This document shows, piece after piece, positions 36,561 to 46,507 of a stretch of DNA of 64,000 nt. A program made the position numbers and the translations under genes. Position 1 is the stretch's first letter. Every line of letters begins with the position of its first letter. This stretch comes from CAVPMN01 sp963706425 (GTDB taxonomy: Bacteria; Actinomycetota; Acidimicrobiia; Acidimicrobiales; Acidimicrobilacustridaceae), in assembly GCA_963706425.1 (NCBI GenBank), contig CAVPMN010000003.1, positions 186,001-250,000 on the forward strand, written 5' to 3'. The notes under the pieces are model-generated. The model had not been told where the DNA came from. It did no database searches and saw only the letters and a list, made by a program, of their open reading frames with translations.

Positions 36561-38060
36561 TTGGTGGGTCCCGTGGTCGACGACTTCGATGCTTGCTACC
36601 GGGTTTGCCAAGCCCGAGATGAGCGGTTCGACGGCTGGTTCTACGTGGCGGTGCGCTCCACCGGCATCTACTGCCGGCCCAGTTGTCCGGCCATCACGCC
36701 CAAGCGGACCAACGTCGAGTTCCACCCGAGCGCCGCGTCGGCCCAGCGAGCCGGGTTCCGTGCGTGCAAACGCTGCCGCCCGGACGCCTCGCCGGGCTCG
36801 CCCGAGTGGAACCGCCGGGCCGACCTGGTGGCCCGGGCGATGCGGCTCATCGCCGACGGCGTGGTCGATCGCGAGGGCGTGCCGGGCCTGGCCCGGCGCC
36901 TCGGCTACGGGGTCCGTCAGGTCGAGCGTGCCCTCCTGGCCGAGGTGGGCGCCGGCCCGCTGGCCGTCGCCCGCGCGCAAAGGGCTCAGACCGCTCGCCT
37001 GCTGATCGAGTCGACCACGCTCGACTTCACCTCGCTGGCCTTCGCCGCCGGGTTCTCGAGCATCCGGCAGTTCAACGACACCGTGCGCTCGGTGTTCGCC
37101 TCGACGCCCACCGAGCTTCGTCGCCGGGTGCACCGGACCGCCGCCGACCCGACGCCAAACGCCATCCATCTGCGGCTGGGTCATCGCGTGCCCCACGATC
37201 CTCACGGCGCGTTCGGGCACCTCGCCCGCACAGCGGTGCCTGGCGTCGAGGAGACCCGAGCCGAGGGCTCCTATGCCCGCACGCTGCGGCTACCCCACGG
37301 CACCGGCGTCGTCGCGCTGACCCCGCAATCCGATCATGTCGCGGTGGCGCTCGAGCTGACCGACCTGCGCGACCTGCACGCGGCGGTCACCAGGTGCCGT
37401 TGGCTGCTCGACCTCGATGCCGATCCGGTGGCCGTCGACACCCACCTCGGCGGCGATCCACCTCTGGCGCCGATCGTCGCCCGACATCGAGGCCGGCGGA
37501 TCCCGCGCACCCCTGACGGCGCCGAGATGGCGGTGCGGGTGGTGCTCGGTCAGCAGATCTCCACCTCGGCGGCGCGCGTCCATGCCGGCCGGCTGGTCGA
37601 GGCTCTCGGGAAGCCGCTCGACCAGCCTCGCGGCACGCTCACGCACCTGTTTCCCGAGCCGGCCGCTCTCGCCGACGCGCCCGATGACCTCCTGGCGATG
37701 CCAACCCGTCGCCGTTCGACCGTGCGTGAGCTGGCGCGCCGTCTGGCGACCGGCGACCTGCGGCTCGATCCGGGTGCCGATCCGTCCGCCGTCGAGCAGG
37801 AGTTGCTGGCCGTTCCCGGTGTCGGGCCCTGGACGGCGTCCATGATCCGCATGCGGGCGCTCGGCGACCCCGACGTCTTCCTGGCGGGCGATCTCGGCGT
37901 GCGCCGCGCCGCCACCGCGCTCGGGTTGCCCGCTGACCGCCGGCGGTTCCACGAGCACAGCCTCCGGTGGAGCCCTTGGCGCTCCTATGCCGTGCAGTAC
38001 CTGTGGTCGTCGCTGGCGGTCACCGATCCCGATGTCCCCCGTGCCGAGGAGGCCCCATGA
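36561..38060 (+). CDS. Ada-type regulator fused to AlkA DNA glycosylase
   Basis: A 499-residue DNA alkylation repair fusion. Residues 8-80 are the Ada zinc/methyl-acceptor domain: TGIYCRPSCPA carries the acceptor cysteine and RACKRCRPD completes the zinc site. Residues 85-180 are an AraC-type DNA-binding domain (LDFTSLAFAAGFSSIRQFND). Residues 195-490 are AlkA 3-methyladenine glycosylase, with the helix-hairpin-helix LLAVPGVGPWTASMIRMRAL and the catalytic Asp in VFLAGDLGVRRA. The Ada C-terminal methyltransferase is absent but is supplied by the next gene. Mycobacteria have the same fusion. The exact start is uncertain (TTG 36561, GTG 36564 or 36573). Confidence 0.9.
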   Translation: MVGPVVDDFDACYRVCQARDERFDGWFYVAVRSTGIYCRPSCPAITPKRTNVEFHPSAASAQRAGFRACKRCRPDASPGSPEWNRRADLVARAMRLIADGVVDREGVPGLARRLGYGVRQVERALLAEVGAGPLAVARAQRAQTARLLIESTTLDFTSLAFAAGFSSIRQFNDTVRSVFASTPTELRRRVHRTAADPTPNAIHLRLGHRVPHDPHGAFGHLARTAVPGVEETRAEGSYARTLRLPHGTGVVALTPQSDHVAVALELTDLRDLHAAVTRCRWLLDLDADPVAVDTHLGGDPPLAPIVARHRGRRIPRTPDGAEMAVRVVLGQQISTSAARVHAGRLVEALGKPLDQPRGTLTHLFPEPAALADAPDDLLAMPTRRRSTVRELARRLATGDLRLDPGADPSAVEQELLAVPGVGPWTASMIRMRALGDPDVFLAGDLGVRRAATALGLPADRRRFHEHSLRWSPWRSYAVQYLWSSLAVTDPDVPRAEEAP

Positions 38061-38584
38061 GCTCCACCCAGACCACCACCGCCATGACGGTCCACCCGAG
38101 CCCTGTCGGACCGTTGACCCTTGGCGCCGACGCCGACGGCGCCCTCACCCTGTGTTGGTTCGACGGGGGTCGGCACACCGGCCCGGTCGATGACTCGTGG
38201 CGACGCGCCGCCGAGCCGTTCACCGCCGCGATCGAGCAACTCGATGCCTACTTCGCAGGGGAGCTCCACACGTTCGATCTGGTCACCGCGCCGGTCGGCT
38301 CGCCGTTCCAGCTCGATGTGTGGCGGGCCCTGGTCGCCATCCCGTTCGGGGCCACCGCCTCCTATGGCGAGCTCGCGTTGCAGGTCGGCCGGCCCGGCGC
38401 GGCCCGAGCCGTGGGTGCGGCCAACGGTCGCAACCCGATCAGCATCGTCGTTCCGTGTCACCGAGTGATCGGCAGCGGGGGAGCGCTCGTGGGTTTCGGG
38501 GGTGGGCTCGATCGCAAACGCTGGTTGCTCGACCACGAGCGCTCCGCCGGTCAACCCGCCGTCGGTCAACGCTGCGCGATCTGA
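38057..38584 (+). CDS. ogt: Methylated-DNA--cysteine S-methyltransferase
   Basis: A 175-residue suicide repair protein removing O6-methyl from guanine. The active site is the VVPCHRVIGSGG stretch, preceded by PFGATASYGELALQVGRPGA (the DNA-binding helix) and NGRNPI. It overlaps the Ada-AlkA stop by 4 nt (ATGA), so base excision and direct reversal of alkyl damage are made together. Its last 19 nt overlap the convergent pirin gene. Confidence 0.93.
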   Translation: MSSTQTTTAMTVHPSPVGPLTLGADADGALTLCWFDGGRHTGPVDDSWRRAAEPFTAAIEQLDAYFAGELHTFDLVTAPVGSPFQLDVWRALVAIPFGATASYGELALQVGRPGAARAVGAANGRNPISIVVPCHRVIGSGGALVGFGGGLDRKRWLLDHERSAGQPAVGQRCAI

Positions 38585-39471
38585 CCCATCCGGCCGGCCT
38601 GGTAGTCCTCGATCGCCTCGATGATCTCGGACCGGGTGTTCATCACGAACGGCCCATAGCGGGCGATCGGCTCGCGCAGCGGCTCGCCTGCCAGCAGCAG
38701 CACCTCGCTGGTCTCCTCGGCGATGAGCTGCACCTGGTCGGCATCGTGCTCGAGCAGCGCGAGCTGGTGGTCGGCCACGAGGGTCTCGGAGGGTCCGGTG
38801 CGGACCGCGCCGGCGGGCACGTAGACCAGCGTGTTGAGCACTCGGTCGACAGGTAGACGCACCGACGCCCCGGCGGTGAGCGTGAGGTGCAGATAGGTGA
38901 TGGCCCGTTCGGTCTCGACCGCGCCGACGACGTCCCCGACCGTCCCGGCGATCACCCGCACCTCCACCCCGTCGAGGTGCACCTTCGGGATCTCTGCGGC
39001 CCGCAGTTCCTGGTAGCGAGGTCGTGACATCTTCCGGTCGCGGGGGAGGTTGACCCACAGCTGGAAGCCGTGCAGCCGGCCACCCTCGGTCTGGATCCGC
39101 CGCGACGGCATCTCGGAGTGCACCACACCTGCTCCCGCAGTCATCCACTGCACATCGCCCGGGCCGAGCGTGCCGTGGTGGCCTGCGGAGTCACGGTGCT
39201 CCATCTCGCCGTCGAGCAGGTAGGTAACCGTCTCGAAGCCGCGGTGCGGGTGGTCGGGTGCGCCCTTGGCTTCGCCGGGCGCCAGCTCGCGCGGACCCAT
39301 CTCGTCGAGCAGCAGGAAGGGGTCGATCTGCTCCACGCCGACGACCGGGAACGGGCGGTGCACGACGAAGCCCTCTCCCTCCATCGTCTCGATGGCGGGC
39401 AGGACCCGTGCCACCTCTCGGATGTCGACGGTCGCCGGTGTGCTGCTGGTCTCCGGTGCGCTGGTGGTCAT
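38566..39471 (-). CDS. Pirin family protein
   Basis: A 301-residue double-cupin protein. The metal-binding residues are present in DHPHRGFETVTYLLDGEMEH (His-x-His) and further on in VVHSEMP (His, Glu). Bacterial pirins vary: some are quercetinases, some regulate pyruvate dehydrogenase; the role here is unknown. The start ATG 39471 has AGGAG 5 nt upstream. It is divergent from argC. Confidence 0.88.
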   Translation of the reverse strand: MTTSAPETSSTPATVDIREVARVLPAIETMEGEGFVVHRPFPVVGVEQIDPFLLLDEMGPRELAPGEAKGAPDHPHRGFETVTYLLDGEMEHRDSAGHHGTLGPGDVQWMTAGAGVVHSEMPSRRIQTEGGRLHGFQLWVNLPRDRKMSRPRYQELRAAEIPKVHLDGVEVRVIAGTVGDVVGAVETERAITYLHLTLTAGASVRLPVDRVLNTLVYVPAGAVRTGPSETLVADHQLALLEHDADQVQLIAEETSEVLLLAGEPLREPIARYGPFVMNTRSEIIEAIEDYQAGRMGQIAQR

Positions 39472-39530
39472 CGACGCTCCTCTCGCGACCCCTGCCGATT
39501 CGGCTCGGGTGCTCAGTGGGCACAACCTGA

Positions 39531-39585
39531 TTGCGTCCGCAACTATTCCTCCAGACTTGCATAACCATGCGGTCGTCTGTATGGT
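39531..39585 (+). promoter_or_regulatory. argC promoter with candidate ArgR sites
   Basis: -35 TTGCAT (39557-39562), 17-bp spacer, -10 TATGGT (39580-39585), then 6 nt to the argC ATG: a textbook sigma-70-type, leaderless promoter. A palindrome GCAT-AACC-ATGC (39559-39570) covers the -35 box and resembles actinobacterial ARG boxes. A second inverted repeat TTGCG-TC-CGCAA lies at 39531-39542. argR is in this operon, so autoregulation is likely; binding is inferred. Confidence 0.55.
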
Positions 39586-39591
39586 CCCGGG

Positions 39592-40630
39592 ATGACTTCG
39601 GTCGGGATCATCGGCGCTTCCGGGTTCACCGGGGCGGAGCTACTGCGGCTGCTCGCGGGCCATCCGCGGTTCGAGGTCGCCTTTGCCACGGGCGACTCGC
39701 AGGCTGGCACGCCGGTGGCCGGCCTCTATCCGAGCCTGGGCGGCGCCTATCCCGACCTGGTGTTCGCCCCGTTCGGCGACCACCTGCTCGAGGGCGTCGA
39801 GCTGGTGCTTCCTGGCCCTGCCGCACGGTGCCTCGCAGGCCCTGATGCCTGCGCTGGTCGACCAGGTGCCCCACGTGGTCGATCTGGCGGCCGACTTCCG
39901 GCTGGGAGACGCCGCGCTCTATCCCCGGTGGTACGGCGAGGCCCACACCGCACCGGCGTTGCTCGAATCGTTCGCCTACGGCCTGCCCGAGCTGTTCCGC
40001 GACCAGCTTGCCGGAGCGAGTCGGGTGGCCGTGCCGGGCTGCTATCCGACGGCCACCGCTCTGGCGCTTGCTCCGCTCGTGGAGGCGGGCGCGATCGAGA
40101 CGAGCGGCATCATCGTCGACGCGGCGAGCGGGGTGTCGGGGGCGGGGCGTCCGCCCAAGGAGAGCACCACCTTCTGCTCGGTCGACGAGGACTACACCGC
40201 CTACGGCCTGCTCGACCATCGCCACACCCCCGAGATCGAGCAGACCGTGGCCGCGCTGGCTGGCCAGCCGGCGGTCGACGTCCTGTTCACGCCCCACCTC
40301 GCGCCGATGAACCGGGGCATCCTCGCGACCTGTTACGCCCGCCCCACCTCGGTCACCTCGACCGACGAGCTGCTCGCGCTCTATCGCAAGCGCTATGCCG
40401 ACGAGCCCTTCGTTGTCGTCACCGACGGCTCACCGTCGACCAAGGCGACGCTCGGCTCGAACGCGGCGCATGTCACCGTTCGTCACGACCCACGCACCGG
40501 CTGGGTGGTGGCGATCGGCGCCATCGACAACCTCGTCAAGGGTGCATCAGGGCAGGCCCTACAGTGCGCCAACATCATCACCGGCATCGACGAGACCACC
40601 GGTCTCACCAACGTGGGGGTCTACCCGTGA
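39592..40630 (+). CDS. argC: N-acetyl-gamma-glutamyl-phosphate reductase (frameshifted)
   Basis: A 345-residue (corrected) NADPH enzyme of arginine synthesis. The Rossmann start is MTSVGIIGASGFTGAELLRL; the catalytic cysteine is in VAVPGCYPTATALAL. PHLAPMNRGILAT and the C-terminal GWVVAIGAIDNLVKGASGQA stretch are also conserved. The frame breaks at about 39808-39812 (GTGCTTCCTGG has one base too many), after which LALPHGASQALMP continues. Uncorrected, the first frame runs on to give a false 732-residue ArgC-ArgJ fusion. The stop overlaps argJ (GTGA). Confidence 0.94.
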
Positions 40631-41790
40631 GTGTCACCGCAGCACGCGGCTTCGTCGCGGCGGGGGCCGCGGCCGGCATCAAAGACGGTGGGCGGCCCGA
40701 TGTGGCGCTCGTGGTCACCGACGACGCCAGCCCGGTGCCGGCTGCCGGTGTCTTCACGTCCAACCTCATGACCGCCGCGCCGGTCACCGTCACGCAAGGT
40801 CACCTACGGGCGGGCAACGGTCGGGCCGCCGCCGTCATCCTCAACAGCGGCAACGCCAACGCCGCCACGGGGGAGGCCGGCAGCGCCGACGCGCAGTCGA
40901 TGTGCGACGCGGTCGCGGCCGAGCTCGGCTGCGATCCGCATCACGTGCTCGTGTGCTCCACCGGGCTGATCGGCATCCCCTTGCCGGTCGACCGCATCGT
41001 CGCAGCCACGCCTGCGTTGGTGGCGGCGGCGCGGGAAGACGGCGACGTCGCCGCCGCGGAGGCGATCATGACCACCGACACCGTGCGCAAGGAGGTGGTG
41101 GTGCAAGGTGACGGGTTCGTCGTGGGCGGCATGGCGAAAGGGGCCGCCATGCTCGCGCCCGACATGGCCACGATGCTGGCGGTGCTCACCACCGACGCCG
41201 CCGCCGACGCAGCGGAGCTGAAGACGGCGCTCGTCGAGGGCGTGGCCCATTCGTTCAACACCCTCGACGTCGACGGCTGCCAGTCCACCAACGACACGGT
41301 GCTCTTGTTGGCGAGCGGGCGGGCCGGCCCGGTCGACGCGTCCGCCTTGCGAAACGCGGTGGCCGAGGCGTGTCGATCGCTGGCCGAGCAGATGGCCGGC
41401 GACGCCGAGGGGGCCACCAAGGTTGTGCGGCTGTGCGTCACGGGCGCCCACACCGACGCCGAAGCGGCAGCCGGTGCGCGGCACATCGCCCGCAGCCAGC
41501 TGACGAAGTGCTCCTGGTACGGCGCCGACCCCTACTGGGGCCGCATCGCCAGCGACCTCGGCTCGGCCGGCATCCTCTTCGACCCCCGTCTGCTCTCGGT
41601 CTCCTACGGCGACGTCGAGGTGTGCCACGCCGGCGTGGCGATCCCGCACGACGAGGCCACCGTGGCGGCCCACATGGCCGGTCGCCATCTCCAGATCGAC
41701 GCCGATCTCGGTCTCGGTGCAGGCCGGGCCACGATCCTGACCAACGACCTCACCCATGCGTACGTCGACGAGAACATGGGCACCTCGTGA
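40627..41790 (+). CDS. argJ: Bifunctional ornithine acetyltransferase / N-acetylglutamate synthase
   Basis: A 387-residue enzyme that recycles the acetyl group between acetylornithine and glutamate and may also use acetyl-CoA. The self-cleavage site is in KGAAMLAPDMATMLAVL, between Ala and the nucleophilic Thr, giving alpha and beta chains. NSGNANAATGEAG and RSQLTKCSWYGADPYWGRI are also typical. Having argJ fits the absence of argE from the operon. The start is GTG 40627. Confidence 0.95.
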   Translation: MSVTAARGFVAAGAAAGIKDGGRPDVALVVTDDASPVPAAGVFTSNLMTAAPVTVTQGHLRAGNGRAAAVILNSGNANAATGEAGSADAQSMCDAVAAELGCDPHHVLVCSTGLIGIPLPVDRIVAATPALVAAAREDGDVAAAEAIMTTDTVRKEVVVQGDGFVVGGMAKGAAMLAPDMATMLAVLTTDAAADAAELKTALVEGVAHSFNTLDVDGCQSTNDTVLLLASGRAGPVDASALRNAVAEACRSLAEQMAGDAEGATKVVRLCVTGAHTDAEAAAGARHIARSQLTKCSWYGADPYWGRIASDLGSAGILFDPRLLSVSYGDVEVCHAGVAIPHDEATVAAHMAGRHLQIDADLGLGAGRATILTNDLTHAYVDENMGTS

Positions 41791-42656
41791 GTCGGTCGCC
41801 GTCGCTCACCGCCGAGGTGCTGATCGAGGCGTTGCCCTACATCCGGCGCTTCTGGGGCTCCACCGTGGTCGTGAAGTTCGGCGGCAACGCCATGGTCGAC
41901 GAAGCATTGGCGCAGACCTTCGCCGACGACATCGTGCTGCTCCAGGCGGTGGGGCTCCAGGTCGTCGTGGTGCACGGTGGGGGCCCCCAGATCGGCGACC
42001 TCATGGCCCGGCTCGGCAAGGTGCCCGAGTTCCGCGATGGCCTGCGCGTCACCGACGCCGAGACGCTCGACATCGCCCGCATGGTCCTGGTGGGGAAGAT
42101 CAACCGCGAGATCGTGTCGGCCATCAACGCCCACGGCCCGCTCGCGGTCGGCCTGTCGGGCGAAGATGCGGGTCTCATCGTGGCCGACGCTCGCGATCCC
42201 GAGCTCGGTTTCGTCGGCAACGTCCGCTCGGTCAACCCGAGCATCGTCGAGCGGCTGCTGGCCGAGAACCTGATCCCCGTCGTGAGCACCATCGGCGCCG
42301 ACTCGGCCGGTCAGAGCTACAACATCAACGCCGACGCGGTGGCGGGCGCCGTGGCCGCGGCACTCGGAGCCGAGAAGGTGATCTATCTCACCGACATCGC
42401 CGGCCTGCTCCGCGACCTCGACGACACCGGGTCGTTGATCTCGCGACTCGACGTCACCGAGCTGCGCACGTTGATCGAGACGGGCTCGCTCAGTGGGGGC
42501 ATGATCCCGAAGGTCGAAGCGTGCATCGATGCGATCGAAGGTGGCGTGCGCTCTGCTCACCTGCTCGATGGCCGGGTGCCCCACGTGCTGCTCCTCGAGC
42601 TGTTCACCGACTCGGGCATCGGCACGATGATCGCCGCCAAGGACACCGACCGATGA
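41787..42656 (+). CDS. argB: Acetylglutamate kinase
   Basis: A 289-residue kinase. VVVKFGGNAMVD begins the fold, VVVVHGGGPQIGDLM is the substrate loop, and SGGMIPKVEACIDAIEGGV is the conserved end. The N-terminal helix before the kinase core (LIEALPYIRRFWGS) marks the hexameric, arginine-inhibited type, so feedback control is expected. It overlaps argJ (GTGA) and argD (ATGA). Confidence 0.95.
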   Translation: MSRSPSLTAEVLIEALPYIRRFWGSTVVVKFGGNAMVDEALAQTFADDIVLLQAVGLQVVVVHGGGPQIGDLMARLGKVPEFRDGLRVTDAETLDIARMVLVGKINREIVSAINAHGPLAVGLSGEDAGLIVADARDPELGFVGNVRSVNPSIVERLLAENLIPVVSTIGADSAGQSYNINADAVAGAVAAALGAEKVIYLTDIAGLLRDLDDTGSLISRLDVTELRTLIETGSLSGGMIPKVEACIDAIEGGVRSAHLLDGRVPHVLLLELFTDSGIGTMIAAKDTDR

Positions 42657-43867
42657 CCGCCGCGACACACGCCGCCGCGATGGGCGCGCCCCCGACGCTC
42701 GACCATTGCCCGCTCATGCCCACCTACGGCGCGCCGACCGTGCAGTTCGTGCGGGGATCAGGCACGGAGCTGTGGGATCGCGACGGTCGCCGCTACCTCG
42801 ACTTCCTCGCCGGGCTCGCCGTGGTGAGCCTCGGTCATGCCCATCCCGAGGTAGCCGACGCCCTGGCCGAGCAGGCGCGCACCCTGTTGCACGTCTCGAA
42901 TCTCTTCGGCACGGAGCCGGCGGGCGAGGTGGCCATCACGCTCGACCGCCTAGTCGGCGGCGGCGGGCAGGTCTTCTTCTGCAACTCGGGTGCCGAGGCC
43001 AACGAGGCGGCCATCAAACTCGCCCGCAAGTGGGGCGGTCACGGTCGGTTCGGGGTCATCAGTGCCTACGGCTCGTTCCACGGCCGCACGCTCGCCACAC
43101 TGCACGCCACCGGGCAGCCCCAGAAGCACGAGGCGTTCCAGCCGCTCCCCGAGGGCTTCCGGCATGTCGCCTGGGACGACCTCGACGCACTCGAGGCGGC
43201 CATCGACCCCACCGTCGCCGCCGTGCTGCTCGAGCCGGTGCAGGGCGAAGGCGGCGTCAATCCGGCGTCGGTCGCCTACTTCCAGGGTGTGCGTCGGCTC
43301 TGCGACGAGCGGGGCCTGCTCTTCATGGTCGACGAGGTGCAGACCGGGCTCGGCCGCACCGGGCAGTGGTTCGGGTTCCAGCACTTCGGTGTGCAGCCCG
43401 ACGTGGTCACCATGGCCAAGGCCCTCGGCAACGGCGTGCCCATCGGCGCCTGCTGGGCCAAGCGCAGCGTGGCCGCCGCGTTCGAGCCGGGCGATCACGC
43501 CACGACCTACGGCGGTCAGCCGCTGGCCACCGCTGCGGCGCGCGCTGTCCTCGCGGTGATGGAGCGCGACGACCTGCCCGGGCGGGCCGCCGCCGTCGGA
43601 GCCACCCTCCAGAGTCGCCTGGCGGAGCTTGCGGATGTCACTGCGGTCCGTGGCCTCGGGTTGCTCATCGCGGCCGAGTTGGCGCCGGGCATCGACGCTC
43701 GCGCCGTGGCATCGCAGGCGCTGACCGACGGGCTGGTCGTCAACGCGGTGACCCCGACCTCGCTGCGACTGGCGCCCCCGCTCACGGTGAGCGAGGGGGA
43801 GATCGACGAGGCGCTCACGATCCTGGCGAGCGCGCTGGCCGCCCATCGCATCGGCGATCCGGCATGA
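42653..43867 (+). CDS. argD: Acetylornithine aminotransferase
   Basis: A 404-residue PLP enzyme. FFCNSGAEANEAAIKLARKW binds PLP phosphate, the Asp that pairs with the PLP ring is in FMVDEVQTGLGRTG, and the PLP lysine is in VTMAKALGNGVPIGA. Length and motifs are normal. It overlaps argB and argF by 4 nt each. Confidence 0.94.
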   Translation: MTAATHAAAMGAPPTLDHCPLMPTYGAPTVQFVRGSGTELWDRDGRRYLDFLAGLAVVSLGHAHPEVADALAEQARTLLHVSNLFGTEPAGEVAITLDRLVGGGGQVFFCNSGAEANEAAIKLARKWGGHGRFGVISAYGSFHGRTLATLHATGQPQKHEAFQPLPEGFRHVAWDDLDALEAAIDPTVAAVLLEPVQGEGGVNPASVAYFQGVRRLCDERGLLFMVDEVQTGLGRTGQWFGFQHFGVQPDVVTMAKALGNGVPIGACWAKRSVAAAFEPGDHATTYGGQPLATAAARAVLAVMERDDLPGRAAAVGATLQSRLAELADVTAVRGLGLLIAAELAPGIDARAVASQALTDGLVVNAVTPTSLRLAPPLTVSEGEIDEALTILASALAAHRIGDPA

Positions 43868-44757
43868 GGAACCTGTTGGAGGTCGACGACCTCACCCGCG
43901 ACGAGCTGGTCGAGGTCCTGGCCATGGCCCGCGTGCCGGAGCCGCCCCGGGTCCTGGCCGGGCGGGGGATGGCGTTGCTGTTCGAGAAGCCCTCGGCGCG
44001 CACGCGCAACTCGATGGAGATGGCGGTGGTGCAACTCGGTGGCCATCCGGTCACCATCCGTCCCGACGAGGTCGGGCTCGACACCCGCGAGTCGGTCGAA
44101 GACGTCACCCGCACGCTCGGCTGCTATCACGCCGCCATCGGGGCGCGGGTGTTCGCGCACTCGAAGGTCGAGCGCATGGCGGCGGCGTCGAGCGTGCCCG
44201 TGGTCAACCTGCTCTCCGACGACGCCCATCCCATGCAGGCGCTGGCCGACCTGCTCACCCTCCAGGCCGAGTTCGGATCGCTGGCCGGCCGGTCGGTGGC
44301 CTACGTGGGCGACGGCAACAACGTGTGCCGTTCCCTCGCCATCGCCGCGGCCATGACCGATGTCGGGGTGCGCATCGCCACCCCGCCCGGCTACGAGCTC
44401 CCGCCCGACGACATCGCCCGGGTGCGGTCCCACGGTGGTGAGCTGCAGGTCACAAACGATCCCTACGAGGCGGTCGCCGGCGCCGACGCGGTCTACACCG
44501 ACGTCTGGGCATCGATGGGCCAGGAGACCGAGGCCGCCGAGCGGCGAGCCGACTTCGCCGGCTTCACGGTCGACGAGTCGCTCATGGCGCGCGCCGCGGC
44601 CGACGCCATCTTCCTGCACTGCCTGCCCGCACATCGCGGCGAGGAGGTCAGCGCCGAGGTGATCGAGGGTGCGCGCAGCAGGGTGTGGCCGCAGGCCGAG
44701 AACCGCATGCATGCCGCACGTGGGGTGCTGGCCTGGTTGTTCGGGGCCCGCCCGTGA
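43864..44757 (+). CDS. argF: Ornithine carbamoyltransferase
   Basis: A 297-residue enzyme making citrulline from ornithine and carbamoyl phosphate (from CarAB). The carbamoyl-phosphate site is FEKPSARTRNSME and the ornithine site HCLPAHRGEEV. DDAHPMQALADLLTLQ is the middle motif; most relatives have Cys where Met stands (HPCQ), a mild variation. The stop overlaps the argR start (GTGA). Confidence 0.94.
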   Translation: MRNLLEVDDLTRDELVEVLAMARVPEPPRVLAGRGMALLFEKPSARTRNSMEMAVVQLGGHPVTIRPDEVGLDTRESVEDVTRTLGCYHAAIGARVFAHSKVERMAAASSVPVVNLLSDDAHPMQALADLLTLQAEFGSLAGRSVAYVGDGNNVCRSLAIAAAMTDVGVRIATPPGYELPPDDIARVRSHGGELQVTNDPYEAVAGADAVYTDVWASMGQETEAAERRADFAGFTVDESLMARAAADAIFLHCLPAHRGEEVSAEVIEGARSRVWPQAENRMHAARGVLAWLFGARP

Positions 44758-45243
44758 GCGCGCGCAAGCCCGTGGCCAAGATGGGCAAGCCGCAGCGCCA
44801 GCACCTGCTGGCCCGGCTGATCGAGCAGCACGCCGTCCACAACCAGAGCCAGTTGGTCGACCTGCTTGGCCGACGAGGGCGTGCTCGCGACGCAGGCCAC
44901 GGTGTCGCGCGACCTCGACGATCTCGGCGCCATCAAAGTGCGGGTGCCCGGTGGTGAGACCGCCTATGCCATCCCTGCGCTCCCGAAGGAGCAGCGCGCT
45001 CCGGAAGACCACCTGCGTCGGGTCTTCGGCGACTGGGTGGTCGAGGTGGCCTCGTCGGGCAACCTCGTGGTGCTTCGCACCCCACCCGGCTCGGCGCACG
45101 TGGTGGGCTCGGCCCTCGACCGAGCCGGCCTGCCCGAGGTGATCGGCACCGTCGCGGGCGATGACACCCTCGTGGTCGTGGCCGCCGAAGGAGTCAGCGG
45201 CACCCAGCTGGCGCAGTCCCTTTCCGACCTTGCGGGCCTCTGA
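44754..45243 (+). CDS. argR: Arginine repressor (frameshifted)
   Basis: A 162-residue (corrected) hexameric repressor. The winged-helix domain has QRQHLLARLIEQHAVHNQSQ and then GVLATQATVSRDLDDLGAIK. The C-terminal arginine-binding domain ends VIGTVAGDDTLVVVAAEGVS. The frame breaks at 44865-44866, where CTGCTTGGCC should read CTGCTGGCC; repair gives LVDLLADEGVLATQ. It sits in the operon it should control. The start is GTG 44754. Confidence 0.94.
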
Positions 45244-45290
45244 GCCCGCGAGCAATCTGCACGAACGTTCAATCGAGAGAAGAGGAAACG

Positions 45291-46503
45291 ATGTCCAAGC
45301 GAGTCGTCCTGGCTTACAGCGGTGGTCTCGACACCTCCGTCGCCGTCCGGTGGATGACCGAGGAGTACGGCGTCGAGGTCATCACCGTCGCCTGCGACGT
45401 CGGACAGGGCGGCGACTGGGACACCCTCAACGCGCGGGCTCGGGCCGCTGGTGCGGTGGAGGCCCTGGTGGTCGACTGCCGTGAGGAGTTCGCCCGCGAC
45501 TTCGTCGCTCCTGCGCTGCGCGCCAACGCCCTCTACGAAGGGCGCTACCCGCTGGTGTCGGCGTTGTCCCGCCCGGTCATCGTTCGCCACCTGGTCGACG
45601 TCGCCCGTCGCTTCGGCGCGTCGGCCGTCGCCCACGGCTGCACGGGCAAGGGCAACGACCAGGTGCGCTTCGAGGTGTCCACTCGCGCGCTGGCGCCCGA
45701 TCTCGAGATCCTCGCGCCGGTGCGGTCGTGGGGGATGACCCGCGAGGACTGCATCGACTACGCGGCCAAGCACCAGATCCCGCTCACGGCCACCAAGGAG
45801 AAGCTCTACTCGATCGACGACAACCTCTGGGGTCGGGCCATCGAGTGCGGCGAGATGGAAGACCCGTGGGCCGAGCCTCCGGCCGACGTGTGGAGCATGA
45901 CCCGTCTCACGGCGAGCGAGCCACGCGATCTCAACGGTCACCTTCGAGGCCGGTCTCCCGGTGGCCATCGACGGCGAGAGCTTGGCCCTGCACGACCTCG
46001 TCACCACGATGAACGAGGTGGTCGGGTCCTATGGCTGGGGGCGCCTCGACATGGTCGAGAACCGCCGGGTCGGCATCAAGAGCCGCGAGACCTACGAGGC
46101 TCCCGGCGCGCTGGCCCTCATCCAGGCCCACGCCGATCTCGAGAGCCTCACGCTCGAACGCGACCTCATGCACGAGAAGCAGCGGCTCGAAGGCCGTTAC
46201 GCCGACCTCGTCTACGACGGCATGTGGTTCTCGCCGCTCAAGGAGGCGCTCGACGCGTTCATCGACGCCAGCCAGCGGTTCGTCTCCGGTGAGGTGCGGT
46301 TGCGGCTCGAGCCCGGGCGCTGCTTCGTCGTGGGCCGACGCAGCGAGCACAGCCTCTACGACTACGGGCTGGCCACCTACGACGCCGCCGACAGCTTCAA
46401 CCACGCCGACTCCGAAGGGTTCGTGCGGTTGTGGGGCCTCGGCATCCAGACCTGGGCGGCCCGTCAGGTCGGCAACGCGGCGGCGTCGGACCGCGGGGCA
46501 TGA
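45291..46503 (+). CDS. argG: Argininosuccinate synthase (frameshifted)
   Basis: A 403-residue (corrected) ligase joining citrulline and aspartate with ATP. The P-loop is VLAYSGGLDTSVAVRWM. AHGCTGKGNDQVRFE is the citrulline/aspartate region, and DNLWGRAIECGEMEDPW follows. The frame breaks at 45933-45934, where TCTCAACGGTC should be TCTCACGGTC; repair gives PRDLTVTFEAGLPVAIDGE. The start ATG 45291 has AGAGGAAACG before it. The 47-nt gap after argR has no clear promoter. Confidence 0.95.
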
Positions 46504-46507
46504 GCCG

